A DNA stretch of 64,000 nt, taken from contig NZ_JBDFMQ010000001.1 in assembly GCF_047238345.1 (NCBI RefSeq), positions 1,488,001-1,552,000 of the forward strand, in the 5' to 3' direction. Origin of the DNA: Shouchella sp047238345. GTDB taxonomy: Bacteria; Bacillota; Bacilli; Bacillales; Bacillaceae_D. The position numbers were made by a program, and so were the translations under genes. Shown piece by piece: positions 1-7,077 of the stretch. Position 1 is the stretch's first letter, and every line of letters starts with the position of its first letter. Below the pieces are notes generated by a model. That model did no database searches, was not told the DNA's origin, and saw only the letters and a list, made by a program, of their open reading frames with translations.

Positions 1-19
1 AGATCAGGGAGGTTGTCAG

Positions 20-2119
20 ATGGGAGAAGCGAAGAATAAAAAGAAGCATCATGTGTCACTACGGCTAAATATTTTGTTTCTTGCTGTGTTCTTGCTCTTT
101 TCTGCCTTAATATTGCGATTAGGGCTTGTCCAAATTGTAAATGGGGAAGAGTATGAGGAAGAGTTGACGCATGTATCAAATCAAACGGCTTTAATAGATG
201 CACCACGAGGGATATTTACTGACCGCTATGGTCATCCACTTGTTGATAACAGCTTAGAACTTTCGGTTACATACACGAATCCCGGTGACCAAAACGGAAG
301 TGAAATGATTGAAATAGCTGAAGATTTAGTGCAGTTTATTGAAGTGGATACAGAAAATTTACGTGACCGAGATAAAAGGGAGTACTACTACACCTCTTTA
401 GAGCCGGAAGAGCGTAGAGAGTTAATAGCGGATATTGATTATGATGAAGATGATGAAACAAGTGAATACCAACGGATGATTGATGCGATTAGCGATGACA
501 TGATTGCAGGCTATTCTGAAGAAGAAGAGCAAGTCATCGCAATTTTCTCACACATGTTGAGAGGATCAAGCGGTTCACCGCAGCGAATCAAGCAAGGCTT
601 AACAGATGAAGAAGCGCCTAAACTCGCTGAGCACCTTGATCGTCTGCCAAACATAAATATTCAGCGCGATTCTGTGCGAGAATACGTATATGGCGACACG
701 CTGAAAAGTATTTATGGAAGTGTTGGACCGATTCAATCGGAATCGGTTGAGAACTATTTGGCAAATGGCTATATGCGCTCTGACTTAGTCGGAACGAGTT
801 TTCTAGAGAGCCAGTATGAAGACGTCTTGCGTGGGCAAAAAGCGGAAGTCGTTCGCACCCAAACCCGTGAAGGTAGTGGCCCAATGGAGCAAGTCATTGA
901 AGAGACAGAAGGAAGCCGTGGCAATGACTTAGTGCTAAGTATTGATATGGAATTCCAGCAAAAGCTCGATGACATTGTCGAATCACGCGTCATGAGTAAT
1001 ACAGGGATCTTCAGAGAAAATGCGTCTTCCTATGTTGTAGTTATGGATCCAAAAACAGGTGACATATTAGGTATGAGTGGTTTTGAGAAGCGACCTGGAG
1101 AAGAGGGAAGTATTAATCCTCTTCCAGCATTTCAAAGTGGTTATGAAGTAGGGTCAGTTATTAAGGGGGCTTCTGTTTTAACTGGTCTTCATGAAGGGGT
1201 TATAAATCAAGGTTCAGTTATAAACGACCGTACGCTCCGGTTTGCTGGAACCGCAGATAAAGGGTCGATAAGCACAATGGGACCGGTAGATACCCGCGAG
1301 GCAATGGCCCGTTCTTCTAACGTTTATATGTTCTATATTGCGATGAGAATGGCTGATTACGATTACGATAACCAACCAGGTGATCGAGCAAATATATTTG
1401 GAAGTTCTAAAGCTACAGAAGTATTAGACGATGTCAAATATTATTTCAATCAGTTTGGACTTGGTGTTGAAACTGGAATTGATTTACCTAGAGAATCAAC
1501 AGGAATTGTCTCTGATGAAGCTAGAGATCCAGGTAATTTACTTGACTTTATGATTGGGCAGTACGATACGTACACAACACTGCAGCTGGCTCAATACATT
1601 AGTACAATTGCCAATGATGGCGTACGGATGCGTCCTCGTCTAGTAACGGAAATTATGGAGCCAAATCCAAATGGAAATGGTGAAAGTACGGTCGTGCGTG
1701 CGAATAACCCAGAAGTGTTAAATACGTTAGATATGAGTCAAAGTGATATTTCGTATGTACAAGAAACACTCAGAGGTGTAGTAAGTCATCCAAGAGGAAC
1801 GGCTAATAATGAAATAGATTTTGACGTTCCTGTAGCCGCAAAAACAGGTACCGCGCAAACATCGATTTATGAAGACGGACAAAAGATAGCAGATACTAAC
1901 AATTTAAGCTTTGTTGGATATGCACCTTATGATGATCCGGAAATTGCGTTTGCGGTAATGACGCCTGATACAACGATCGCTCAAACTAATTCAAGTAGAA
2001 TATCACAACAAATTAGTGCGGATTTAGTTAATGCTTATTTTGACCTTCAAGACGAGCGAAACGGTCCAGAAGAAGTCGATTCTGTCGTTGAAGAAGTGGA
2101 TCTGTTTGAAGAACAATAA
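20..2119 (+). CDS. pbpA: Class B penicillin-binding protein (PBP2A-like transpeptidase)
   Basis: A peptidoglycan DD-transpeptidase anchored by one N-terminal membrane helix (about residues 15-38) with its catalytic domain outside the cell. Visible are the acyl-serine motif SVIK (S379, K382), SSN (432-434) and KTG (608-610). The region between the anchor and the active site is the usual dimerisation domain, with an acidic insert at about 115-165. Length (699 aa) fits Bacillus PbpA/PBP2A, the rod-shape and spore-outgrowth transpeptidase. The downstream yqg-type gene block matches the B. subtilis pbpA neighbourhood, but the pst phosphate operon that follows pbpA there is absent. The start is set by AGGGAGG just upstream. 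Another class B PBP such as PbpH is the alternative. Confidence 0.88.
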   Translation: MGEAKNKKKHHVSLRLNILFLAVFLLFSALILRLGLVQIVNGEEYEEELTHVSNQTALIDAPRGIFTDRYGHPLVDNSLELSVTYTNPGDQNGSEMIEIAEDLVQFIEVDTENLRDRDKREYYYTSLEPEERRELIADIDYDEDDETSEYQRMIDAISDDMIAGYSEEEEQVIAIFSHMLRGSSGSPQRIKQGLTDEEAPKLAEHLDRLPNINIQRDSVREYVYGDTLKSIYGSVGPIQSESVENYLANGYMRSDLVGTSFLESQYEDVLRGQKAEVVRTQTREGSGPMEQVIEETEGSRGNDLVLSIDMEFQQKLDDIVESRVMSNTGIFRENASSYVVVMDPKTGDILGMSGFEKRPGEEGSINPLPAFQSGYEVGSVIKGASVLTGLHEGVINQGSVINDRTLRFAGTADKGSISTMGPVDTREAMARSSNVYMFYIAMRMADYDYDNQPGDRANIFGSSKATEVLDDVKYYFNQFGLGVETGIDLPRESTGIVSDEARDPGNLLDFMIGQYDTYTTLQLAQYISTIANDGVRMRPRLVTEIMEPNPNGNGESTVVRANNPEVLNTLDMSQSDISYVQETLRGVVSHPRGTANNEIDFDVPVAAKTGTAQTSIYEDGQKIADTNNLSFVGYAPYDDPEIAFAVMTPDTTIAQTNSSRISQQISADLVNAYFDLQDERNGPEEVDSVVEEVDLFEEQ

Positions 2120-2129
2120 AAGGTAAAAT

Positions 2130-2166
2130 AAAAGCTGTGAGCTAAATAACTTAGCTCACAGCTTTT
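2130..2166. terminator. Bidirectional terminator between pbpA and the yqzC-like gene
   Basis: A perfect 15-bp stem (2130-2144 with 2152-2166) has A-rich and T-rich flanks. It lies after pbpA and also downstream of the convergent minus-strand gene, so it may serve both. Confidence 0.85.
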
Positions 2167-2244
2167 CTACGTTTACATGTAGAAAGTTGTATAAATAAGA
2201 AGGATTATCTCTGTATGTGTCGAATAGTTTATTCTAAACACATG

Positions 2245-2715
2245 TTAAAAGAATTCGTCTACGACTTCAGACAAGCTCATTTCACTTGTTAATTCCCCTG
2301 TAACTTGAGGGCGTAAATCGTTTGATAACCCGCGATTATCTACTTCTTCATAGAAGTCATATGCACTGTCCACGATCCCTGCATCTTCAAGCATTTCACC
2401 AACGTCAATGCTCGTCATACCAGGTACGACATGAAGAATGGTACGATAGGCAATTTGCTCATCGTTTTCACTTTGCTCTTCATTTGACGATTCGTCTTCT
2501 GTTTGAGCCGTAGCAAGTTGTGCTTCTAATTCATCCCACGTTTCTTGCGTTTCAACGGCATATCCATTTTCCTGTAAATAATTGGCCATCTCTTCTTCGG
2601 TAAAATCCGTACTAGATGAGACTTCTGTATCGCTTCCGATAAGATATGTGACACCTAATACCCCAGAAGCTACAAGCAACCCTCCAGCAAAACTACGAAT
2701 GGTTTTACGCGTCAT
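2245..2715 (-). CDS. YqzC-like membrane protein with MltG/YceG-type N-terminal motif
   Basis: A 156-aa protein with an N-terminal membrane or signal segment (about residues 8-26), an acidic Glu/Gln-rich linker (about 65-85) and a C-terminal part reading VVPGMTSIDVGEMLEDAGIV. That pattern resembles the LysM-like domain at the start of YceG/MltG endolytic transglycosylases, but the catalytic YceG domain is missing, so enzyme activity is not expected. It overlaps the upstream minus-strand gene by 11 nt and is probably co-transcribed with it. Position after pbpA and size suggest B. subtilis YqzC. Function unknown. Confidence 0.6.
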   Translation of the reverse strand: MTRKTIRSFAGGLLVASGVLGVTYLIGSDTEVSSSTDFTEEEMANYLQENGYAVETQETWDELEAQLATAQTEDESSNEEQSENDEQIAYRTILHVVPGMTSIDVGEMLEDAGIVDSAYDFYEEVDNRGLSNDLRPQVTGELTSEMSLSEVVDEFF

Positions 2716-3088
2716 TAGCTACTTTCGTCCTTTCTTCTGATAATGAATCAAGGTAAGGGGCTAAGAGTCGATCTACTTCATGAGGCTCTAAAGCTGTTTC
2801 AATTGCAATTCCTTCTGTTGAATAGCCACGCTTATGCAAATCTAAAATTTCCCTTAGTAACTGTTGGTGTGAATTCGAGCGATTTTGTTGAGTCGCATCT
2901 TTAGCTGCAATTTCAGCATCCAATTCCATATTTCGTACTTGATTTTTTATTTGATGGAGCTCTTGCATAAAGGAAATTGATAAATGCTCAATTTGATCTT
3001 CTATCTTTGAACCTTTGTCTTCTTTAACAAAAGAAACAATAAGTAGCACAATGGCTGTTCCAAGCAAGAGCGCTAACATCCATTCCAT
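2705..3088 (-). CDS. YqzD-like membrane-anchored coiled-coil protein
   Basis: A 127-aa protein with an N-terminal membrane helix (about residues 3-21), a predicted coiled coil (about 28-75) and a C-terminal segment (about 80-115) that looks like a small helix-turn-helix: LLREILDLHKRGYSTEGIA followed by a second short helical stretch. The topology is anchor out front with a cytoplasmic tail. Its stop overlaps the start of the next minus-strand gene, so the two form a bicistron. Position relative to pbpA fits yqzD of B. subtilis. No function can be assigned; the start follows GGAGGG at a 10-nt spacing. Confidence 0.6.
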   Translation of the reverse strand: MEWMLALLLGTAIVLLIVSFVKEDKGSKIEDQIEHLSISFMQELHQIKNQVRNMELDAEIAAKDATQQNRSNSHQQLLREILDLHKRGYSTEGIAIETALEPHEVDRLLAPYLDSLSEERTKVANDA

Positions 3089-3256
3089 AATATTTGTTCC
3101 CTCCTACGGATTGTTCTCGCACCCTCCATTATACATGATTTTAAGACGGTTTCATTAAGATAAATAAAAATTATCCATTCGTGCGTCATTTTTTGACACC
3201 TTTAGTCATAATCTCTTTCATACAGATCTTTCTATTAATTGAGGAGGTGAGAACAC

Positions 3257-3379
3257 TTGCTAATACTGACGAAAAGCGGTTTACAAAAACATACAATTTG
3301 CACTCATTGTGGAAAGGAGCTTAACACAGTATGCTTAATAGACAAAGAAAGATGGCATAAAACAGATTTGGCTATTTAA
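3257..3379 (+). CDS. Small Cys-containing protein (40 aa), TTG start
   Basis: A short frame starts with TTG six bases after AGGAGGTGA, one of the strongest Shine-Dalgarno sequences in the window. The 40-residue product has CTHC near the middle and one further Cys at position 26, suggesting a vestigial zinc ribbon. It ends 20 nt before the next gene on the same strand. No homologue is recognised. The strong ribosome binding site is the main support. Confidence 0.45.
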   Translation: MLILTKSGLQKHTICTHCGKELNTVCLIDKERWHKTDLAI

Positions 3380-3399
3380 TTTACTGAAGGGGCGGTTGT

Positions 3400-4080
3400 A
3401 TGCAAACGAGCAAACATATATCAAACATTTTCTATTCAATTGGGACAAAGCCCATTTTCACTGTAGATATTCATTTACGATTGCGGACTACACTTCATTC
3501 TCAGCACTTATCTAAAATTGGGTTATGGTATGACGGTAAGACAACGTGGGTAGGGGATGAAGGTTGGATTGTTAATGCGGCCTTCTCAAGAACAAACGAA
3601 GTTATTGTGAGCCAAGCCTATCATAGAGGGTTAAATCTTAAAATTACGATTCGTGATGAGTCATTACAAAGTGAATTAGGAGTTAAGCGGTCTATTACAA
3701 TTAAAAATGAAAGTCATCAGTCAAGAGACTTTAAGCTGCTTTCGCAACAAGTTACGTGTACCCAAGATGGTTTATCATTCTATTCTCCAGCTGAACGCGC
3801 ACTCATTCATTATTCAGATGAGAAATATTCTTTATTTTCTATACAAATGAGCAAGGCGCAATCGATCCATTATGGCGTAGGGGCTATGAATCAAATTTGG
3901 AATGACCCACTAGGAAAGTTATTTTTCTCTCCTTTTTCGGCAACAAAAACGGAGAGTGTGATTGTCTGTACATGCTCACTGCCAGCAAATGAAACAATTG
4001 GAGCTTCCATTGTTCAAATGAGTAGTGACAATATGGGGCATTTAAAACGATCGAACCATCTTCTGCAGCAAAGTGTTTAA
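3400..4080 (+). CDS. Free-standing GH15 (glucoamylase-like) N-terminal domain protein
   Basis: A 226-aa soluble protein without signal peptide. Its pattern follows the beta-sandwich domain at the start of prokaryotic glycoside hydrolase family 15 enzymes: VDIHLRLRTT near the start, GLWYDGKTTWVGDEGW (about 48-63), R-x-I-T-I-x-N (about 97-103) and RALIHYSDEKYSLF (about 133-146). The catalytic (alpha/alpha)6 barrel that normally follows is absent, and only 72 nt separate this stop from rpmG. It is either a domain kept for carbohydrate binding or the remnant of a truncated enzyme; the intact frame favours the first. Family placement is from pattern only. Confidence 0.6.
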   Translation: MQTSKHISNIFYSIGTKPIFTVDIHLRLRTTLHSQHLSKIGLWYDGKTTWVGDEGWIVNAAFSRTNEVIVSQAYHRGLNLKITIRDESLQSELGVKRSITIKNESHQSRDFKLLSQQVTCTQDGLSFYSPAERALIHYSDEKYSLFSIQMSKAQSIHYGVGAMNQIWNDPLGKLFFSPFSATKTESVIVCTCSLPANETIGASIVQMSSDNMGHLKRSNHLLQQSV

Positions 4081-4087
4081 ATAAGTC

Positions 4088-4116
4088 TTGATTTTCGTGT
4101 TGGCTTTTGCTATTCT
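4088..4116 (+). promoter_or_regulatory. Sigma-A promoter for rpmG
   Basis: TTGATT (4088-4093) and TATTCT (4111-4116) are separated by 17 bp, placing the start of transcription near 4122, about 30 nt before the L33 start codon. Confidence 0.6.
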
Positions 4117-4152
4117 ATGTAAGTATGTAAGACGAGTTTGGAGGGATAGCAT

Positions 4153-4302
4153 ATGCGTGTTCAAGTTACTTTAGCTTGCACAGAAAACGGTGACCGTAGT
4201 TATATTACGACTAAAAACAAGCGCACAAACCCAGAGCGTATTGAACTTAAGAAATATAATCCGCGTTTAAAGCGCCATACACTTCATCGTGAAACAAAGT
4301 AA
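4153..4302 (+). CDS. rpmG: 50S ribosomal protein L33, Cys-poor (zinc-independent) form
   Basis: A 49-aa basic protein starting MRVQVTLACTENGDR and ending TLHRETK, a clear L33. It sits where rpmGA sits in B. subtilis, near yqgN. Only one cysteine remains (C9); positions that are Cys in zinc-binding L33 are Asn here (ENGD and KKYN). It should therefore not bind zinc and may be one of two or more L33 paralogues in the cell. It has its own promoter and terminator. Too short for ordinary ORF calling, but unambiguous. Confidence 0.93.
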   Translation: MRVQVTLACTENGDRSYITTKNKRTNPERIELKKYNPRLKRHTLHRETK

Positions 4303-4331
4303 GCAGTCGGATTTACCGCTGCTTCTTTTTT
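4301..4331 (+). terminator. rpmG terminator
   Basis: A stem formed by AAGCAG(t)CGG and CCGCTGCTT is followed by a T run, directly after the rpmG stop. Confidence 0.7.
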
Positions 4332-4359
4332 ATTGCATTTTTTAGAGTGAGGGGATCGT

Positions 4360-4911
4360 GTGTCAAAAAAAGATGAACGTCAATATATTTTGGAACGTCT
4401 TAAGCAAATGGAGAAAACTGAGTATTTAGAACGATCGGCAAATCTTGCAAATCGTCTGTTTAACACGCAAGCTTGGCAAAAGGCAGATCGAATTGGATTA
4501 ACCTATTCTCGCTTTCCAGAGGTGGATACGCTGTCGATTATTGCGCACGCGTTAATGATAGGTAAACGCGTGGCTTTACCAAGAACGACAATGGGTGACC
4601 GAACGATGGCATTTTATACGATAGAAGACTTTAATGCGTTAGAACTTCGGTCATACGGTTTGTACGAGCCTAAAATAGATGACTATTCATATGTTTCACC
4701 GGATGAACTGGACTTATTGTTAGTTCCTGGTGTAGCCTTTACGACAGATGGCTATCGTTTAGGAATGGGTGGAGGCTTTTATGATCGTTATTTGCCTCAA
4801 GTGAAAGGTGCAACTGTTTCTTTATGTTTTAAGGAGCAGCTTGTTCACTCTCTTTCAATAGAACCTCATGATCGACCTGTTGATGTTGTTATTAGTGAGG
4901 AAACCTCATGA
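4360..4911 (+). CDS. yqgN: 5-formyltetrahydrofolate cyclo-ligase
   Basis: Catalyses ATP-dependent conversion of 5-formyl-THF to 5,10-methenyl-THF in cytoplasmic one-carbon metabolism. The family signature GMGGGFYDRYL lies at about residues 135-145, preceded by LLLVPGVAFT, and the basic N-terminal ATP-binding region (KKDERQYILERLKQ) is present. Length of 183 aa is typical. The start is GTG, preceded by GAGGGGAT. Its last bases overlap the next start (ATGA), so translation of the two is coupled. Position after rpmG matches yqgN. Confidence 0.92.
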   Translation: MSKKDERQYILERLKQMEKTEYLERSANLANRLFNTQAWQKADRIGLTYSRFPEVDTLSIIAHALMIGKRVALPRTTMGDRTMAFYTIEDFNALELRSYGLYEPKIDDYSYVSPDELDLLLVPGVAFTTDGYRLGMGGGFYDRYLPQVKGATVSLCFKEQLVHSLSIEPHDRPVDVVISEETS

Positions 4912-5699
4912 TGATTGTATGGGTTGTTTTTCTAATAATCATATGTATACTGCTGTATTTGCTGCAAAAATTAACGTTTGCAGGATCCGTTACTGCTTTT
5001 ATTATTGGAGGGGCAACCGTAGTAGGAGTTGGTCCTGCTGGTTTACTCCTTTTTGCGGTTTTTTTTGGTAGCTCAATTCTATTAGGGAAAGTAAAAGGTG
5101 CAGCTGTAGACGAAGAGGTCGTTGAAAAGCATGGAAAACGCGATGCTTTTCAAGTGTTTGCAAACGGGGGCTATGCGGGTCTGTGTTCAGTCCTTCTTGT
5201 CTTCTTTCCATCATTAGCAACGATTCTCGTAGCAGGTTTTGTAGGCAGTTTGGCAGCGGCTATTGCTGATACGTGGGCTTCGGAGATCGGAAAGTTAAGT
5301 CAAGATAAACCAATTGATGTTCTGACGCGAAAGAAAGTGGAAAAGGGCGTATCAGGTGGTGTAACCGGGCTTGGTATGGCTGCTGCATTTGCAGGGAGCT
5401 TTGTATTAGCGGGTGTGGCAATTCTAATTTGGTGGAACGAAACAAGTGTGAGTTACTTATGGTTGTTCTTTTTTATTTTCGTCGGTTTTGTTGCGAACTT
5501 ACTGGATAGCATCTTAGGATCAACGGTACAAGGATTATATCAATGTCCTAACTGTGGAATCCACACAGAAAAATTGCATCATTGTGTGAAAACGGTTAAG
5601 ATCAGAGGGTTTTCATTTGTCACAAACGATGTTGTTAATTTATGCTGTACAGGAGCAGGTGCGCTAATGGGAATGATAGGTGCCGTTATCTTTTTTTAA
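4908..5699 (+). CDS. DUF92 integral membrane protein (VTE6/TMEM19 family)
   Basis: A 263-aa polytopic membrane protein with about six helices. Family motifs are present: KRDAFQVFANGG (about 77-88), ADTWASEIG (about 120-128), KGVSGGVTGLG (about 146-156) and DSILGSTVQ (about 198-206). DUF92 includes plant VTE6, a phytyl-phosphate kinase, so a CTP-dependent polyprenyl-phosphate kinase role is conceivable but unproven in bacteria. Near the C-terminus two Cys/His clusters (CPNCGIHTEKLHHC) could bind a metal. The start overlaps the upstream folate gene by 4 nt, and the E1-like gene follows 15 nt later, suggesting one operon. Confidence 0.82.
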   Translation: MMIVWVVFLIIICILLYLLQKLTFAGSVTAFIIGGATVVGVGPAGLLLFAVFFGSSILLGKVKGAAVDEEVVEKHGKRDAFQVFANGGYAGLCSVLLVFFPSLATILVAGFVGSLAAAIADTWASEIGKLSQDKPIDVLTRKKVEKGVSGGVTGLGMAAAFAGSFVLAGVAILIWWNETSVSYLWLFFFIFVGFVANLLDSILGSTVQGLYQCPNCGIHTEKLHHCVKTVKIRGFSFVTNDVVNLCCTGAGALMGMIGAVIFF

Positions 5700-5714
5700 A
5701 GGAGAACGAGATTC

Positions 5715-6719
5715 ATGGAACGTTATTCAAGACAGTTACTGTTTAATGGAATCGGTGAAGAAGGTCAAGCGAAACTTTTACATAGCAACGTATTAATAGT
5801 TGGTTTAGGTGCACTTGGAACGGTGATTGCCAACCACTTGGCTCGTGCAGGTGTGGGCTCTTTACGATTAGTAGACCGCGATTTTGTGGAGATGAGTAAT
5901 TTACAGCGGCAGATGTTATTTACGGAAGAAGATGCAAAGCAACTTGTGCCAAAAGCAGTTGCTGCTAAAAAAGCGTTAGAAAAAGTCAATTCTGACATTG
6001 AATTAGAAGCAATTGTTGAGAACGTGTCTGTCGATAATATTGATCGATTAATGAAAGATGTTGATGTTGTTTTAGATGGAACGGATAACTTTGAAACACG
6101 TTTTTTGTTAAATGATGCATGTTTTAAAGCGGGAATACCGTTTAGCTATGGGGGCGCCGTACAGACGAGAGGGATGGGTGCGTTCTTTATTCCAGGAGAA
6201 ACGCCTTGCCTCCGCTGCTTCATTGAGAGCGGAAGCGCTACAGGTGATACGTGTGATACCGTTGGCGTGTTAGCTCCAATTATTGATATTGTTGCTTCTT
6301 TACAAGTAATCGAGGCAATGAAGTATCTTGTAGGTGCGAAAGACAAACAGCGAAAAACATTAGAATCCTTTGACATCTGGTCAAATACGCAGCAAAAGAT
6401 AAATTTTGCAGGTAAGCGTGCAGATTGTCCAACCTGTATAAAAGAAGAATTTCCAGCACTACATGAACGTTCTAAATCAGAGACTACGTTATGTGGGCGC
6501 CAGTCTATTCAAATTACGGCTTCGGCACCTTTTGATTTAAAACAAATGAGCAAAAAGCTGCAGCAGGTGGCTCAAGTTAAAGAAACGCCTTTTTTAATTC
6601 GAGCAATGGTAAGTGAATTAGAGACGATCGTCGTTTTTCCTGATGGACGAGTATTAATTCAAGGAACGGATGATATGACGCGAGCGAAAACTCTTTACAG
6701 CAAGTATATTGGAAACTAA
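5715..6719 (+). CDS. ThiF/MoeB-type E1-like adenylyltransferase
   Basis: Adenylates the C-terminal Gly-Gly of a ubiquitin-like sulfur carrier (ThiS or MoaD). The nucleotide-binding loop is VLIVGLGALGTVIANHLARAG (about 26-46), followed by LVDRDFVEMSNLQRQ (about 51-65). Zinc ligands are CLRC and CPTC, and a Cys sits in GDTCDTVGVLAP. A further 75 residues at the C-terminus are also found in some Bacillus ThiF/MoeB proteins. The thiamine cluster at 14-17.6 kb carries thiS but no thiF, so this enzyme probably activates ThiS, perhaps alongside MoaD. No molybdopterin gene is nearby. Confidence 0.88.
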   Translation: MERYSRQLLFNGIGEEGQAKLLHSNVLIVGLGALGTVIANHLARAGVGSLRLVDRDFVEMSNLQRQMLFTEEDAKQLVPKAVAAKKALEKVNSDIELEAIVENVSVDNIDRLMKDVDVVLDGTDNFETRFLLNDACFKAGIPFSYGGAVQTRGMGAFFIPGETPCLRCFIESGSATGDTCDTVGVLAPIIDIVASLQVIEAMKYLVGAKDKQRKTLESFDIWSNTQQKINFAGKRADCPTCIKEEFPALHERSKSETTLCGRQSIQITASAPFDLKQMSKKLQQVAQVKETPFLIRAMVSELETIVVFPDGRVLIQGTDDMTRAKTLYSKYIGN

Positions 6720-6791
6720 TGCTAGGCGATGCTTCGTTTTTATAGGATGAAATGTAGATCTGTGTCACATCCTAATTGTGGAGGTGTCTAC

Positions 6792-6992
6792 ATGAAACAA
6801 GCATGTTCTATTCTTTCCGTTATTATTGTAGGGTTTAGCATTTATAAATACCGTTATAAATTGCTCAATCTTATGATGAGACAACCAGGATTAAGAAGAG
6901 TTCTTATTCGATTTGCCCTTCGAGTGCCTTATGTGAGGCAGAAGCTAATGGGATCTTTATTTTCTTTCCCGCATACGACAGAAAAGCTCTGA
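6792..6992 (+). CDS. YqgO-like small basic membrane protein
   Basis: A 66-aa protein beginning MKQACSILSVIIVGFS, with one N-terminal hydrophobic segment and a strongly basic remainder. A longer in-frame extension from 6729 is possible, but GGAGGTG lies 6 nt before the ATG at 6792, which is the better start. Size and position immediately before gluP match B. subtilis yqgO, a protein of unknown function. The stop codon lies within the terminator stem. Confidence 0.6.
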   Translation: MKQACSILSVIIVGFSIYKYRYKLLNLMMRQPGLRRVLIRFALRVPYVRQKLMGSLFSFPHTTEKL

Positions 6993-7011
6993 TTTTTTCA
7001 GGGCTTTCTTT
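6983..7011 (+). terminator. Terminator after the yqgO-like gene
   Basis: A 10-bp stem with one G-U pair (6983-6992 with 6998-7007) is followed by CTTTT. Confidence 0.65.
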
Positions 7012-7077
7012 TGTAAGCAAAATTCCATCTTATTTCATAAAATCTTGCTATAATGACAGTCAGAAAGGGGGATGGGC

